From: Neorhizobium galegae
GTDB taxonomy: Bacteria > Pseudomonadota > Alphaproteobacteria > Rhizobiales > Rhizobiaceae
Assembly (NCBI RefSeq): GCF_021391675.1
Contig: NZ_CP090095.1
Span: forward strand, 1,431,501 to 1,495,500
Length of the DNA: 64,000 nt
Direction of reading: 5' to 3'
The position numbers and the translations under genes were made by a program. Positions 1-9,530 of the stretch are shown here, piece by piece. The notes beneath the pieces are model-generated. The model worked only from the letters and a program-made list of their open reading frames with translations, was not told the origin of the DNA and did not search any database. Within the stretch, counting starts at the first letter, position 1, and each line of letters begins with the position of its first letter.

Positions 1-383
1 CCGTTATGGGCAACCGCGATGCCGCCGACCTCAAGTTCGGCAAACAGCGGTTGGACGTTGCGCAGCGCCACCTCGCCGGTGGTCGAATAGCGGTTGTGGC
101 CAATCGCGATATTGCCGGGCAGGCGGGCAAGGGTGACGGGATCGGTATAATGATCGCCGACGAGGCCCATGCGGCGTTCCGAATGGAAGCGCAAGCCGTC
201 GAAAGAGACGATACCGGCCGCCTCCTGACCGCGATGCTGCAAGGCATGCAGCCCGAGCGCCGTCAGCGTCGCAGCCTCGGGATGGCCGAGAATGCCGAAC
301 ACGCCGCATTCTTCATGCAGCGTATCGCCATCCCACTCATTGACGCTGTCTTCGGCGAACGTCTCGGAAACCGCCTGATTCAT
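1..383 (-). CDS. purF: Amidophosphoribosyltransferase, N-terminal part (runs off the window)
   Basis: First committed step of de novo purine synthesis: PRPP plus glutamine gives phosphoribosylamine. Only the first ~127 codons are here, the rest lying beyond base 1. Reading back from the ATG at 383 gives a propeptide of about 25 residues followed by EECGVFGILGH; the Cys (residue 26) is the expected Ntn glutaminase nucleophile, exposed after propeptide cleavage in this family. ALQHRGQEAAGI and the IGHNRYSTTG segment are also typical of the glutaminase domain. It follows cvpA in the same direction, the classical cvpA-purF order. The 154-bp gap to cvpA could hold a separate promoter, but I see no convincing one. 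Confidence 0.95.
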   Translation of the reverse strand, partial: MNQAVSETFAEDSVNEWDGDTLHEECGVFGILGHPEAATLTALGLHALQHRGQEAAGIVSFDGLRFHSERRMGLVGDHYTDPVTLARLPGNIAIGHNRYSTTGEVALRNVQPLFAELEVGGIAVAHN

Positions 384-537
384 CTTGGCCCCTTATCCCT
401 GTGGACAACCTGTCCCTGTCGGAAAAATGGAAAGGCCGGCCGGGGAGAACCTCCCCGGAAACCAGCCTGTTTTTCACTTGAATGCGAATGATACCACAAA
501 TGGTGACGTTTTGCGCTGCATCAAGCGCAAGATCGCG

Positions 538-1125
538 TCAATTATTTGTCGCAGGCGCGTCGTCTGCCGCCGGCTGATCCTGAGCCGGAGCGCCATCGGT
601 TGGCGCTGCTCCGCGGCCGAGGATGCGGGCGCGGATTTGCGGCTCGATATCGGCGGGCAGCACGGCTTCGAGGCGGGCGACGAGCGTGTCGAGGAACGGC
701 TTCGATTTCGCCTGCGTCACCCAGGTCGGCTGGGCGCTGGGCATCACCAGCCAGTTCCAGAACGCGACGGCCACGACGAGCAGCAGGATGCCGCGGGCGG
801 CGCCGAACAGGAAACCCAGCGTCCGGTCGAGCGCGCCGATGCGGCTGTCGATGATGAAATCAGCGATCCTGGTGGTGATGAACGAGATGATGATCAACGC
901 GATCAGGAAGATGGCGCCGGCCGACGCGGCGATTGCGATGCGCTCGTCACTCAGGTGCGGCTTCACATAGGGCAGAACCAGGGGGTAGAGGTAATAGGCA
1001 GCGGCGACCGAGCCAGCCCAGCTTGCGATCGACAGCACCTCTCGCGAAAAACCGCGAACCATGGCGAGAACAGCGGAAAACAGCGTCACAGCGATGACGA
1101 TACCATCGAAAATCGTGATGGGCAT
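538..1125 (-). CDS. cvpA: CvpA family inner-membrane protein
   Basis: A 195-residue protein with four hydrophobic segments (about residues 4-22, 30-50, 66-86 and 105-125) and a hydrophilic Pro/Ala/Asp-rich tail. The pattern GFSREVLSIASWAGS near residue 25 is characteristic of CvpA, named for colicin V production and more generally linked to envelope integrity. Its position directly upstream of purF matches the conserved gene pair. The start is the ATG at 1125. It lies about 100 bp downstream of radA and may be co-transcribed with it. Confidence 0.93.
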   Translation of the reverse strand: MPITIFDGIVIAVTLFSAVLAMVRGFSREVLSIASWAGSVAAAYYLYPLVLPYVKPHLSDERIAIAASAGAIFLIALIIISFITTRIADFIIDSRIGALDRTLGFLFGAARGILLLVVAVAFWNWLVMPSAQPTWVTQAKSKPFLDTLVARLEAVLPADIEPQIRARILGRGAAPTDGAPAQDQPAADDAPATNN

Positions 1126-1229
1126 ATATGATCTACTCCAGACTTGCCGACTTCAAGACTTGCCGGCTTCAAGCCCGGCGCCCCGCCTTACCGCAGCCGT
1201 CATACATCAGCGGGCTTGTTAACGGAAGA

Positions 1230-2633
<1,404 letters not shown>

Positions 2634-2640
2634 GGGGAAT

Positions 2641-2949
2641 TCAGGTTTCGCTTGTCGTGAAGTCGTCGGGGGAGACGTTCTGATGGCTGTGCAGGACGCG
2701 GAGAACGGTCAACTCGGTCTCGCTGATCCGAAAGAAGATGATCCGTTCCCGATAGGCAAAACTCCGGATGCCAGTGCCGAATTCTCGCTCGACACCGGTC
2801 AGACAGAGCTCGGCGAAGGAGTGAACCTTTGCAAAGATGTCGAGAACAAACCGGTCAGCTGCTGGAGGATTTTCGAGGGAGATATAGGCGTGATCTTCGA
2901 TCAAGTCGGCACGCGCTGTGGTGGTCCAGACGGCGTCTCGGGTTTTAAT
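2641..2949 (-). CDS. ParE/RelE-family toxin, probable ATT start
   Basis: Product of a type II toxin-antitoxin pair. From the ATT at 2949 the protein is 102 residues; it contains W-T-T-T-A-R-A-D-L, then IEDHAYI and ENPPAADRFV, GIRSFAYRERIIFFRI and LRVLHSHQ, a convincing ParE fold signature (helix hairpin followed by beta strands, ending in the R-V-L-H strand). The first conventional start in frame is TTG at 2904, which would remove the conserved W..A..DL helix. The ATT overlaps the antitoxin stop by 5 nt and has GGGGA at a normal Shine-Dalgarno distance, so I prefer it. ParE toxins usually poison gyrase; the target here is not known. Confidence 0.75.
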   Translation of the reverse strand: MKTRDAVWTTTARADLIEDHAYISLENPPAADRFVLDIFAKVHSFAELCLTGVEREFGTGIRSFAYRERIIFFRISETELTVLRVLHSHQNVSPDDFTTSET

Positions 2950-3220
2950 GGCCGGTCCCCGTCTTCTGCTTGCGTTCGGCCGACATGCGCTTGATGTCGT
3001 TCAGCAAATCTTCCCCGGAAGCATAATGATGGACACGGCCGGCTTCGACGTCATCGATCCCCTCCTGGATAAGGCGCTGCAGTTCGACGAGCTTGCCTTC
3101 CTTGCTCCCAAGCAGTCGCAGTCCCGCTGCCACGACTTCGTCGGCATCCTTGTAAATCCCGGCCTTCACCTGTTCCTCGATGAAGTCGCGGTCCTCGTCG
3201 CTGAGATGGATCTCGGCCAT
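2945..3220 (-). CDS. ParD-like antitoxin
   Basis: A 91-residue acidic protein starting MAEIHLSDEDRDFIEEQVKAG. The N-terminus (MxxxxLSDEDRDFIEEQV, then YKDADEVVAAGLRLL) matches the ribbon-helix-helix DNA-binding part of ParD antitoxins, and the C-terminal half (EGIDDVEAGR...) matches the toxin-wrapping region. The gene precedes and overlaps the ParE-like toxin, the normal antitoxin-first order, so the pair is probably translationally coupled and autorepressed. The pair lies between alr and radA in a block otherwise made of housekeeping genes. Confidence 0.88.
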   Translation of the reverse strand: MAEIHLSDEDRDFIEEQVKAGIYKDADEVVAAGLRLLGSKEGKLVELQRLIQEGIDDVEAGRVHHYASGEDLLNDIKRMSAERKQKTGTGH

Positions 3221-3287
3221 TTCGATCTCCTTTTGTTCTCATATAGCACGAGGAATTTCCGCTTCCAAGAGGCAAGCGAATGCTGGC

Positions 3288-4454
3288 TCAATCCTCGGGA
3301 TAGATATATCTGCGCTCATAACGCAGGCCGAGGCTGGTCAGCAGTTCGTAGCCGATCGTGCCGGCGGCACGGGCGACGTCGTCGACGTCTATGTTCGGGC
3401 CGAACAGTTCGACATAGTCGCCGGCCTGGATCTCCGATGCCGGGATGTCGGTGACGTCGAAGATCGTCAGGTCCATGGTGATGCGGCCGATGACCGGGAC
3501 CTTGCGGCCCGCGACGAAACCGAAACCGCCTTGCGCGACCGTCTGGCGCAACGGCACGCCGGAGCCGGAGAGTGCGCGCTTGTAGCCATCCGCATAACCC
3601 GCAGACACGACCGCCAGTCGGCTGTCGCGGGAGAGCTGATAGGTGCCGCCGTAACTTACCGTCTCGCCCTTTTTCCCGTCGCGGATCTGGATGATGCGGG
3701 CTTCCGCCTTGACGACCGGCTTCATCGGGTTAGGCACCCCGACGACCGCCTCGCCGCCATAAAGCGCAATGCCGGGGCGGGTGAGATCGAATTGATAGTC
3801 CGGCCCCAGAAAGATCCCGGCGGAAGCCGAAAGGCTGGTCTCGATGCCTTCGAAAGCCTCCGCAACCCTCTGGAAAGCCGAAAGCTGTTTCTGGTTGAGG
3901 GGCGAGGAGGGCGTGTCGCCGCTGTGGAGATGCGACAGCACTAGGACGGGCGAGAAGCTCGCCGGACGCGACACGTCGTCGGCAAAGGCGATGGCGTCCT
4001 CAAGCGGCAGGCCGAGCCGGTTGAAGCCGGTATCGACCTGCAGCGCGCAGGGGTGGTCGCCATATTCCGATGTCACCGACATCCAGAAGGCGAGCTGTTC
4101 TTCCGAGGCGAGAACCGGCACCAGATCGTGTTCGAAGAACATCGCCTCCTGGCCGGGCCAGATCCCGGAGAGAACATAGATGCGGGCGTCGGGGGCATAG
4201 GCGCGCAGCGTCACGCCTTCCCGCGCCACGGCGACGAAGAAATCCCGGGCGCCGGCCTCGTAAAGCGTGATGCCGCAATCCTCGAGCCCGAGTCCATAGG
4301 CATCCGCCTTGACGACGGCCGCCGCCCGCGCCGTTCCCGAACGCCGCGCCATCTCCCGCCAATTGTCGGCAAGCGCACCCAGATCGACCGTCAGCCGGAC
4401 GGGCGCGATATCGAAATCGTCGGGATAGGAAAGCTCGCTGTCGAAATCGGTCAT
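3288..4454 (-). CDS. alr: Alanine racemase
   Basis: PLP enzyme making D-alanine for peptidoglycan. The 388-residue protein has the N-terminal TIM-barrel with the PLP-lysine motif AVVKADAYGLG (the usual N after KA is D here, and the usual GHG is GLG), DTGFNRLG, and the C-terminal domain with the second catalytic Tyr region SAGYADGYKR and the GRITMD motif. Length is typical. It lies downstream of dnaB in the same direction, separated from it by the TumE/TumA-like pair and followed by the ParD/ParE pair. The start ATG at 4454 gives a short N-terminal extension ahead of the first barrel strand. Confidence 0.96.
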   Translation of the reverse strand: MTDFDSELSYPDDFDIAPVRLTVDLGALADNWREMARRSGTARAAAVVKADAYGLGLEDCGITLYEAGARDFFVAVAREGVTLRAYAPDARIYVLSGIWPGQEAMFFEHDLVPVLASEEQLAFWMSVTSEYGDHPCALQVDTGFNRLGLPLEDAIAFADDVSRPASFSPVLVLSHLHSGDTPSSPLNQKQLSAFQRVAEAFEGIETSLSASAGIFLGPDYQFDLTRPGIALYGGEAVVGVPNPMKPVVKAEARIIQIRDGKKGETVSYGGTYQLSRDSRLAVVSAGYADGYKRALSGSGVPLRQTVAQGGFGFVAGRKVPVIGRITMDLTIFDVTDIPASEIQAGDYVELFGPNIDVDDVARAAGTIGYELLTSLGLRYERRYIYPED

Positions 4455-4567
4455 GTCGGCTCGTAGGGCATGAGGATGGTTGCAGCAATCCTACCGGTTT
4501 CGAAGGCAGGAAAAAGACCACGCCCGCAAAATCTTTCGCGCTGCACAATCTTTTGGGGGGCTACACG

Positions 4568-4930
4568 TCAGGCGACGCTACGCAGATCGAAATCCGCATG
4601 AATGACGTCGTAGGGCACGTAGATCCGACCGTCTTCGTTTACCTCGACAAGGCCCCATTCGATCAGGACTGCCGTATCCTCATGCACGCGCTTCACATCG
4701 CGGGAAAGGGCTGTGGCCAAAGCGCGGTAGGTCGAGGGGCCAAGGCTCTGCAGCGCCTCGATCAATGTCCAGCGCTTCGGCGTCAGGACCGTAAAAAGCT
4801 GTTCGGGGGAGGAGAAGCTGAAGACGTGCTCCTGAGCTTTGCCGGTTTTCCAGGCAGCGAGAAACCCTTCGGCGGCATTCTGAAGCACGGTCGCATCGTC
4901 TCGTTGAATTCGGATCGTCGCTGTCGTCAT
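4568..4930 (-). CDS. Winged-helix DNA-binding protein, probable antitoxin (TumA-like)
   Basis: A 120-residue protein with a C-terminal winged helix-turn-helix: LTPKRWTLIEALQSLGP, then TYRALATALSRDVKRVHEDTAVL and a wing rich in V/E (LVEVNEDGRIYVPYD). This is the layout of small HTH proteins that are paired with TumE-type toxins. It overlaps the upstream toxin gene by 4 bp (ATGA), so the two are almost certainly translationally coupled. Here the toxin gene comes first and the DNA-binding partner second. By analogy it neutralises the toxin and represses the pair; the inverted repeat at 5208-5245 is a candidate operator. Confidence 0.72.
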   Translation of the reverse strand: MTTATIRIQRDDATVLQNAAEGFLAAWKTGKAQEHVFSFSSPEQLFTVLTPKRWTLIEALQSLGPSTYRALATALSRDVKRVHEDTAVLIEWGLVEVNEDGRIYVPYDVIHADFDLRSVA

Positions 4931-5217
4931 CGGCCGCGTTGCCTCCTTATGTGCACATCCCCGAGGAAATCGGCGATAAGCTTGTCAACTGTTGAGAATT
5001 CGTATGCTTCCTCGTGGCCCTTGATGTGTTTGTGATCGCCTTTGCCTCGTTCGTTATCGTAAGCGACAACCCTTCGTCCCTCATAACCGTAGAACAGGCT
5101 ATACTTATAGTCATGCTGGCTGCCCTCCACGCGACGTGGAACCTTCCAGATCACCATCTCGACGATAGCCCCATCCGACAACACGCTTTTCGAACGGTAA
5201 AGCTGTTCCGCCTTCAT
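4927..5217 (-). CDS. TumE-like toxin (DUF6516-type)
   Basis: Small basic protein of 96 residues from the ATG at 5217. The segment starting MKAEQLYRSKSVLSDGAIVEMVIW and the later HDYKYSLFYG and DNERGKGDHKH are what I recognise as the TumE/DUF6516 toxin family; the conserved D-N-E-R-GKGDHKH stretch is likely part of the active site. A TTG at 5253 would add 12 residues but the family N-terminus fits the ATG. Neither start has a strong Shine-Dalgarno, and the ATG is buried in a perfect inverted repeat. The gene begins 48 bp after the dnaB stop. The biochemical activity is not established from sequence. Confidence 0.7.
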   Translation of the reverse strand: MKAEQLYRSKSVLSDGAIVEMVIWKVPRRVEGSQHDYKYSLFYGYEGRRVVAYDNERGKGDHKHIKGHEEAYEFSTVDKLIADFLGDVHIRRQRGR

Positions 5218-5245
5218 GTTGGCGATAATGCCAACATGAAGGCGG
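5208..5245. promoter_or_regulatory. Perfect 16-bp inverted repeat over the TumE-like start codon
   Basis: Left arm 5208-5223 is CCGCCTTCATGTTGGC, spacer GATAAT (5224-5229), right arm 5230-5245 is its exact reverse complement. On the minus-strand transcript the toxin ATG (5217-5215) lies inside the stem. It could be a dimer-binding operator for the winged-helix partner, an RNA hairpin hiding the toxin start codon, or both. There is no T-run on either side, so a terminator for dnaB is unlikely. Confidence 0.7.
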
Positions 5246-5264
5246 TCTGTCAAATCTCAGTCGA

Positions 5265-6761
5265 TCAATGCTCTTCGTACTGCGTAAAGCTCGGGTCGGC
5301 CAAATCGGCGAAGCGGGTGTATTCCGACTGGAAGGCGAGCTTGACGGTGCCGGTCGGTCCGTGGCGCTGCTTGGCGATGATCACGTCCGCCGTGCCCTTG
5401 ACCTTGTCCATCAGCACTTCCCATTCGGGATATTTCGGGTCGGCGATGTCGCGCGGCTCCATGTTCTTGACGTAATATTCCTCGCGGAACACGAACAGCA
5501 CTACGTCGGCGTCCTGTTCGATCGAGCCCGATTCGCGAAGGTCGGAGAGCTGCGGGCGTTTGTCGTCGCGGCTTTCCACCTGGCGGGAGAGCTGCGACAG
5601 CGCGATGATCGGCACGTTCAGTTCCTTGCCGAGCGCCTTCAGGCCCGTGGTGATCTGGGTGATTTCCTGCACGCGGTTCTCGCCGGATTTGCCCGAGCCG
5701 GTCATCAGCTGGATATAGTCGACCACCAGGCAGTCGAGGCCGCGCTGCCGCTTCAGGCGGCGGGCGCGGGCGGAAAGCTGGGCGATCGAGATACCGCCGG
5801 TCTGGTCGATGAAAAGAGGCACCTTCTGCATCATCTGGCTGCAGGCGACGAGCTTTTCGAAATCCGCCTCGGTGATGTCGCCGCGGCGGATCTTTGACGA
5901 GGAGACTTCCGTCTGTTCGGAGATGATACGGGTGGCGAGCTGTTCGGCCGACATTTCGAGCGAATAGAAGCCGACCACGCCGCCGTTCTTGGCCTTGAAC
6001 GAACCATCCGGCTGGACTTCCGGCTCGTAGGAGGCGGCGATGTTATAGGCGATGTTGGTGGCGAGCGAGGTCTTGCCCATGCCGGGGCGTCCCGCAAGCA
6101 CGATCAAGTCGGAGCGCTGAAGCCCGCCCATCTTGCTGTCGAGAGACATGATGCCGGTCGAGACACCGGAAAGATGGCCGTCGCGCTCGAAGGCCTGGCC
6201 GGCCATGTCGATGGCAAGTGCCACCGCATCGTTGAACGACTGGAAGCCGCCATCGTAACGGCCGTTTTCGGCGAGTTCGAACAGCCGGCGTTCGGTATCC
6301 TCGATCTGCGTCTGCGGCGGCATGTCGAGCGGCGCGTCGAAGGCGATGTTGACCATGTCTTCGCCGATGGTGATCAGCGCGCGGCGCAGCGCCAGGTCGT
6401 AGATCGCCCGGCCGTAGTCCTCCGCATTGATGATCGACACGGCTTCGGAGGCGAGGCGCGCGAGATATTGCGCCACCGTCAGATCGCCGACCTTGTCGTC
6501 GGCGGGCAGGAAGGTCTTGATCGTCACCGGGTTGGCGGTCTTGCCCATGCGAATGATGTCGCCGGCGACCTCGAAGATCTTGCGGTGCAGGGGCTCGTAG
6601 AGATGGACGGGCTTCAGAAAGTCGGAGACGCGGTAATAGGCGTCGTTATTGACCAGGATCGCGCCGAGAAGCGCCTGTTCGGCCTCGATATTGTTCGGGG
6701 CTTCGCGGTAATGCGGCTCTGCCGGCTGGATATTGGCAAGCTTGCGTACTGCGTCGTTCAT
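5265..6761 (-). CDS. dnaB: Replicative DNA helicase DnaB
   Basis: Hexameric 5'-3' helicase that unwinds DNA at the replication fork. From the ATG at 6761 the protein has 498 residues: an N-terminal DnaB domain (PNNIEAEQALLGAIL...), a linker, and a RecA-like C-terminal domain with Walker A GRPGMGKTS at about 224-232, the Walker B/H3 region LDCLVVDYIQLM, and the arginine-finger end SQLSRQVESRDDKRP. An upstream in-frame start at 6791 would add ten residues without family support; 6761 has GGACGGACAGAAG ahead of it. Position between rplI and alr is as recalled from other rhizobia. Confidence 0.97.
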   Translation of the reverse strand: MNDAVRKLANIQPAEPHYREAPNNIEAEQALLGAILVNNDAYYRVSDFLKPVHLYEPLHRKIFEVAGDIIRMGKTANPVTIKTFLPADDKVGDLTVAQYLARLASEAVSIINAEDYGRAIYDLALRRALITIGEDMVNIAFDAPLDMPPQTQIEDTERRLFELAENGRYDGGFQSFNDAVALAIDMAGQAFERDGHLSGVSTGIMSLDSKMGGLQRSDLIVLAGRPGMGKTSLATNIAYNIAASYEPEVQPDGSFKAKNGGVVGFYSLEMSAEQLATRIISEQTEVSSSKIRRGDITEADFEKLVACSQMMQKVPLFIDQTGGISIAQLSARARRLKRQRGLDCLVVDYIQLMTGSGKSGENRVQEITQITTGLKALGKELNVPIIALSQLSRQVESRDDKRPQLSDLRESGSIEQDADVVLFVFREEYYVKNMEPRDIADPKYPEWEVLMDKVKGTADVIIAKQRHGPTGTVKLAFQSEYTRFADLADPSFTQYEEH

Positions 6762-6956
6762 GGTCTTCTGTCCGTCCTGTCCTGCTGCCAAGCCCTCGGT
6801 TCTAACGGGTTGCGAGGCGTCCTGAAATGATTCAGTTCGCTACACACAGTGATTCACAGGCTGCTTACAAAATTACGGAAAACGGCACGAATCCGTTTGA
6901 CTGTGGCATTCGGCGAATCGTTGGCGCGAGGCTTCATCCTACACGCTGAAAATAGA

Positions 6957-6990
6957 CAAAAAAACGCCCGGACCTTGTCGGCCCGGGCGC
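6957..6990 (-). terminator. Rho-independent terminator of rplI
   Basis: On the minus strand GCGCCCGGGCC...GGTCCGGGCG is followed by seven T (complement of the A-run 6958-6964). The stem pairs 6965-6971 with 6983-6989. It lies just after the rplI stop and should end the ribosomal-protein transcript before dnaB. Confidence 0.85.
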
Positions 6991-7016
6991 TCTTTGAACA
7001 GTCTTTGGAACGACGC

Positions 7017-7592
7017 TTATTCGTCGTCGCCGGCGCCGTCGGCTTCCGGATCGAAGAAGTCTTCCGGACGCAGCGCATCTTCGTCGACGCCGTAGATGGC
7101 GTCGGCGGAGGTGAGGCTTTCGCCCTGGGACTGGCGGCTGGCTTCTTCAGCCGAGCGGGCAACGTTCAGTTCGATCGACACTTCGACTTCCGCATGCAGG
7201 TGCAGCGAGACCTTGTGCAGGCCGATTTCCTTGATCGGCGTGTTGAGGTCGACCTGGTTGCGGCCGATGGTGAAGCCTTCGGCAGCGAGCGCCTCGACGA
7301 TGTCGCGGGCAGCGACGGAGCCGTAGAGTTGGCCGGTTTCGCCGGCGGCGCGCACGACGATGAAGGACTTGCCGTCGAGAACTTCGGCGACCTTGGCGGC
7401 TTCGCCCTTGCGCTCGAGGTTGCGTGCTTCGAGCGTGGCGCGCTCGGATTCGAAGCGCTTCTTGTTGGCTTCGTTGGAGCGGAGAGCCTTGCCGAGCGGC
7501 AGGAGGTAGTTACGGGCAAAGCCGTCGCGGACCTTGACGGTTTCGCCCATCTGGCCAAGCTTCGGTACGCGTTCAAGCAGAATGACTTGCAT
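7017..7592 (-). CDS. rplI: 50S ribosomal protein bL9
   Basis: Large-subunit protein binding 23S rRNA and protruding from the ribosome. The 191-residue product starts [19 protein letters not shown] and has the conserved [12 protein letters not shown] motif in the N-domain, a long connecting helix ([16 protein letters not shown]) and the C-domain with [11 protein letters not shown] hydrophilic acidic tail of about 40 residues, common in alphaproteobacterial bL9, ends the protein. It is the last gene of the rpsF-rpsR-DUF2232-rplI unit and is followed by a strong terminator. Confidence 0.97.
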   Translation of the reverse strand: MQVILLERVPKLGQMGETVKVRDGFARNYLLPLGKALRSNEANKKRFESERATLEARNLERKGEAAKVAEVLDGKSFIVVRAAGETGQLYGSVAARDIVEALAAEGFTIGRNQVDLNTPIKEIGLHKVSLHLHAEVEVSIELNVARSAEEASRQSQGESLTSADAIYGVDEDALRPEDFFDPEADGAGDDE

Positions 7593-7628
7593 GGTTAGAT
7601 TTCCTTTCGATCAGTCAGTTCTTGTTTT

Positions 7629-8612
7629 TCAGTTCTTGTTTTCGGTGGTCTTGTTGTCGGGGCTCGCGCCGGTCTTGAGCGGAGTGAGCGCGATCGTCCG
7701 CCTCGTATCGGAAAGCCCCAGGATGAGGATCGCGATCGCCGGCAGGACGAGCATTGAAGAGAGGTAGCAGAGGACGAGGACCGGGATGCGCCAGTCCTTG
7801 CCGAGGCTGCGGAAATGCAAGGAGGCGAAACCGGCCATCAGGAAGCCGGCGCCGAACGTGCCGCAGATCGTCGCGCCGATCATCGCCGGAACGCCACCCA
7901 GGAATGCGAGCACGATGCCGCCGAGGAAGATGAAGATCGCGTGGCGGTTCATGCGCAGTGCCGACGGCATGTCCTCGCGCGGACGCAGGGCCCGGCCGGA
8001 ACGCGATACGATGCGCACGGCGATGTAGAAGGCGGCAAACAGCAGTGTCACCCAGACGCCGCCCTGGACGAGCGGCAGCATCAGCACCAGCAGCGACTTG
8101 GTCTGCGCCATGCCCGCCGGTTCCGGCGTGAAGGCCGGCTCCTGGGCCTGCAGGGCCGCGGTCATCGCGTCAACCATCCGGTCCGTGAGTTCCGGGCCGT
8201 AGCCGATCGCAACGCCCAGCGCGATGACGGCGATCGTCACCAGGCCGCACAGATGCAGGAGGATATCCGAGATCGGGTACCAGGCCATCAGGTTGTCCGG
8301 GCCGCCGAGTTCGGAGGCGGGACGCGCGAGGTTGGCGAGATGCGAAAGCCAGCCGGCCGGGATCAGCGTGAACACCGCCATCGCGACAGCAAACATCGGC
8401 GAGACGAGGATGGCGCCGAGGATTCCGGCGGTGACGATCCCGATGACGGCGGCGCGATTGCCCCAGCCGAGGCCGGCGATGAAGATCGGAAGCGAAGAGG
8501 CAGCGTAAAGCACGGACGCAAAGGACAGCTGCGCATTCGCACCCAGCACGAGCAGGGTGGCGGCAATGCCGGCAAGGATGCCGGTGGGCAGCACTGTCTG
8601 TATCTTGTTCGT
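7629..8612 (-). CDS. DUF2232 family integral membrane protein
   Basis: About 327 residues with roughly eight hydrophobic segments spread through the length; polar ends. Its place between rpsR and rplI is where DUF2232 (YybS-like) proteins occur in alphaproteobacteria. Function is unknown. I place the start at the GTG 8612 (MTNKIQTVLPTGILAG...), preceded by AGGACAGCGAG; a TTG at 8654 would add 14 polar residues. It lies 36 bp upstream of rplI, so co-transcription is likely. Confidence 0.85.
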   Translation of the reverse strand, partial: TNKIQTVLPTGILAGIAATLLVLGANAQLSFASVLYAASSLPIFIAGLGWGNRAAVIGIVTAGILGAILVSPMFAVAMAVFTLIPAGWLSHLANLARPASELGGPDNLMAWYPISDILLHLCGLVTIAVIALGVAIGYGPELTDRMVDAMTAALQAQEPAFTPEPAGMAQTKSLLVLMLPLVQGGVWVTLLFAAFYIAVRIVSRSGRALRPREDMPSALRMNRHAIFIFLGGIVLAFLGGVPAMIGATICGTFGAGFLMAGFASLHFRSLGKDWRIPVLVLCYLSSMLVLPAIAILILGLSDTRRTIALTPLKTGASPDNKTTENKN

Positions 8613-8734
8613 CACGGTCTCGCTGTCCTGCTTTTTGAAGCAGTTAGGGGACAAGTCCTGAACGATCTCTCAGGCACTTCATCCCCAACATGGGGTTTTG
8701 GAGGTTCCGATCCGCGCCCATCGCGAAAGGGATA

Positions 8735-8761
8735 GACCCGCTGACTTTTGATCAGCGGGTC
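8735..8761. repeat. Perfect 10-bp hairpin between rpsR and the DUF2232 gene
   Basis: GACCCGCTGA (8735-8744), loop of 7, TCAGCGGGTC (8752-8761). It follows the rpsR stop by 12 bp on the minus strand. There is no T-run, so it may stabilise or process the rpsF-rpsR message or partly attenuate it. Confidence 0.55.
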
Positions 8762-8773
8762 CGGTATTCGTAA

Positions 8774-9028
8774 TTACGCTACGACGTAGGGCAGCAGGCC
8801 GAGGAAGCGGGCGCGCTTGATCGCCTGGGCGAGTTCGCGCTGCTTCTTCTGGGAAACGGCCGTGATGCGCGACGGAACGATCTTGCCGCGCTCGGAAATG
8901 TAGCGCTGCAGGAGGCGTACGTCCTTGTAGTCGATCTTCGGCGCATTGGCACCCGAGAACGGGCAGGTCTTGCGGCGGCGATGGAACGGACGGCGTGCCT
9001 GGGAGGAGGATGATGATACGTCAGCCAT
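8774..9028 (-). CDS. rpsR: 30S ribosomal protein bS18
   Basis: Small-subunit protein that forms a heterodimer with bS6 on 16S rRNA. The 84-residue product has the family core: [38 protein letters not shown] and the [18 protein letters not shown] end. It lies 22 bp downstream of rpsF. Confidence 0.98.
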   Translation of the reverse strand: MADVSSSSSQARRPFHRRRKTCPFSGANAPKIDYKDVRLLQRYISERGKIVPSRITAVSQKKQRELAQAIKRARFLGLLPYVVA

Positions 9029-9050
9029 AGTCTTTTCTCCTTAGCCTCTA

Positions 9051-9530
9051 TTACGCACGGTCTTCGCGCGGACGGCGCTCGAAGCCGCCTTCACGCGGAC
9101 CACGGTCCGGACGGTCGCCGAAGCCGCCTTCGCGGCGCGGCGGACGGTCGCCGAATTCGCGGCGCGGGCCACGGTCGTCGCCATCGCGGCGCGGACGGTC
9201 GTCACGGTCGCGCTTCTGCATCATCGCCGACGGACCTTCTTCATGCTTCTCGACGGCAATCGTCATGTAGCGAAGAATGTCTTCGTTGATGCGCATCTGG
9301 CGTTCCATCTCGTGCACGGCCGGAGCCGGTGCGTCGATGTCCATCAGGGCGTAGTGAGCCTTGCGGTTCTTGCTGATGCGGTAGGTGAGGGACTTGAGGC
9401 CCCAGTTTTCAATGCGCCCGACTTTGCCGCCGTTAGCTTCGATGACGCCCTTGTACTGTTCGACGAGGGCATCAACCTGCTGAGCGGACATATCCTGCCG
9501 GGCAAGGAATACGTGTTCATAAAGAGCCAT
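9051..9530 (-). CDS. rpsF: 30S ribosomal protein bS6 with long Arg/Gly/Asp-rich tail
   Basis: Partner of bS18 on the platform of the 30S subunit. The first ~100 residues form the ferredoxin-like bS6 fold ([47 protein letters not shown]). The last ~50 residues (about 108-159) are a low-complexity tail of repeats such as [22 protein letters not shown] and [13 protein letters not shown]. Extended tails are known in alphaproteobacterial bS6 but this one is strongly repetitive and basic/acidic mixed. First gene of the operon, with its promoter near 9756-9783. Confidence 0.97.
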   Translation of the reverse strand: MALYEHVFLARQDMSAQQVDALVEQYKGVIEANGGKVGRIENWGLKSLTYRISKNRKAHYALMDIDAPAPAVHEMERQMRINEDILRYMTIAVEKHEEGPSAMMQKRDRDDRPRRDGDDRGPRREFGDRPPRREGGFGDRPDRGPREGGFERRPREDRA

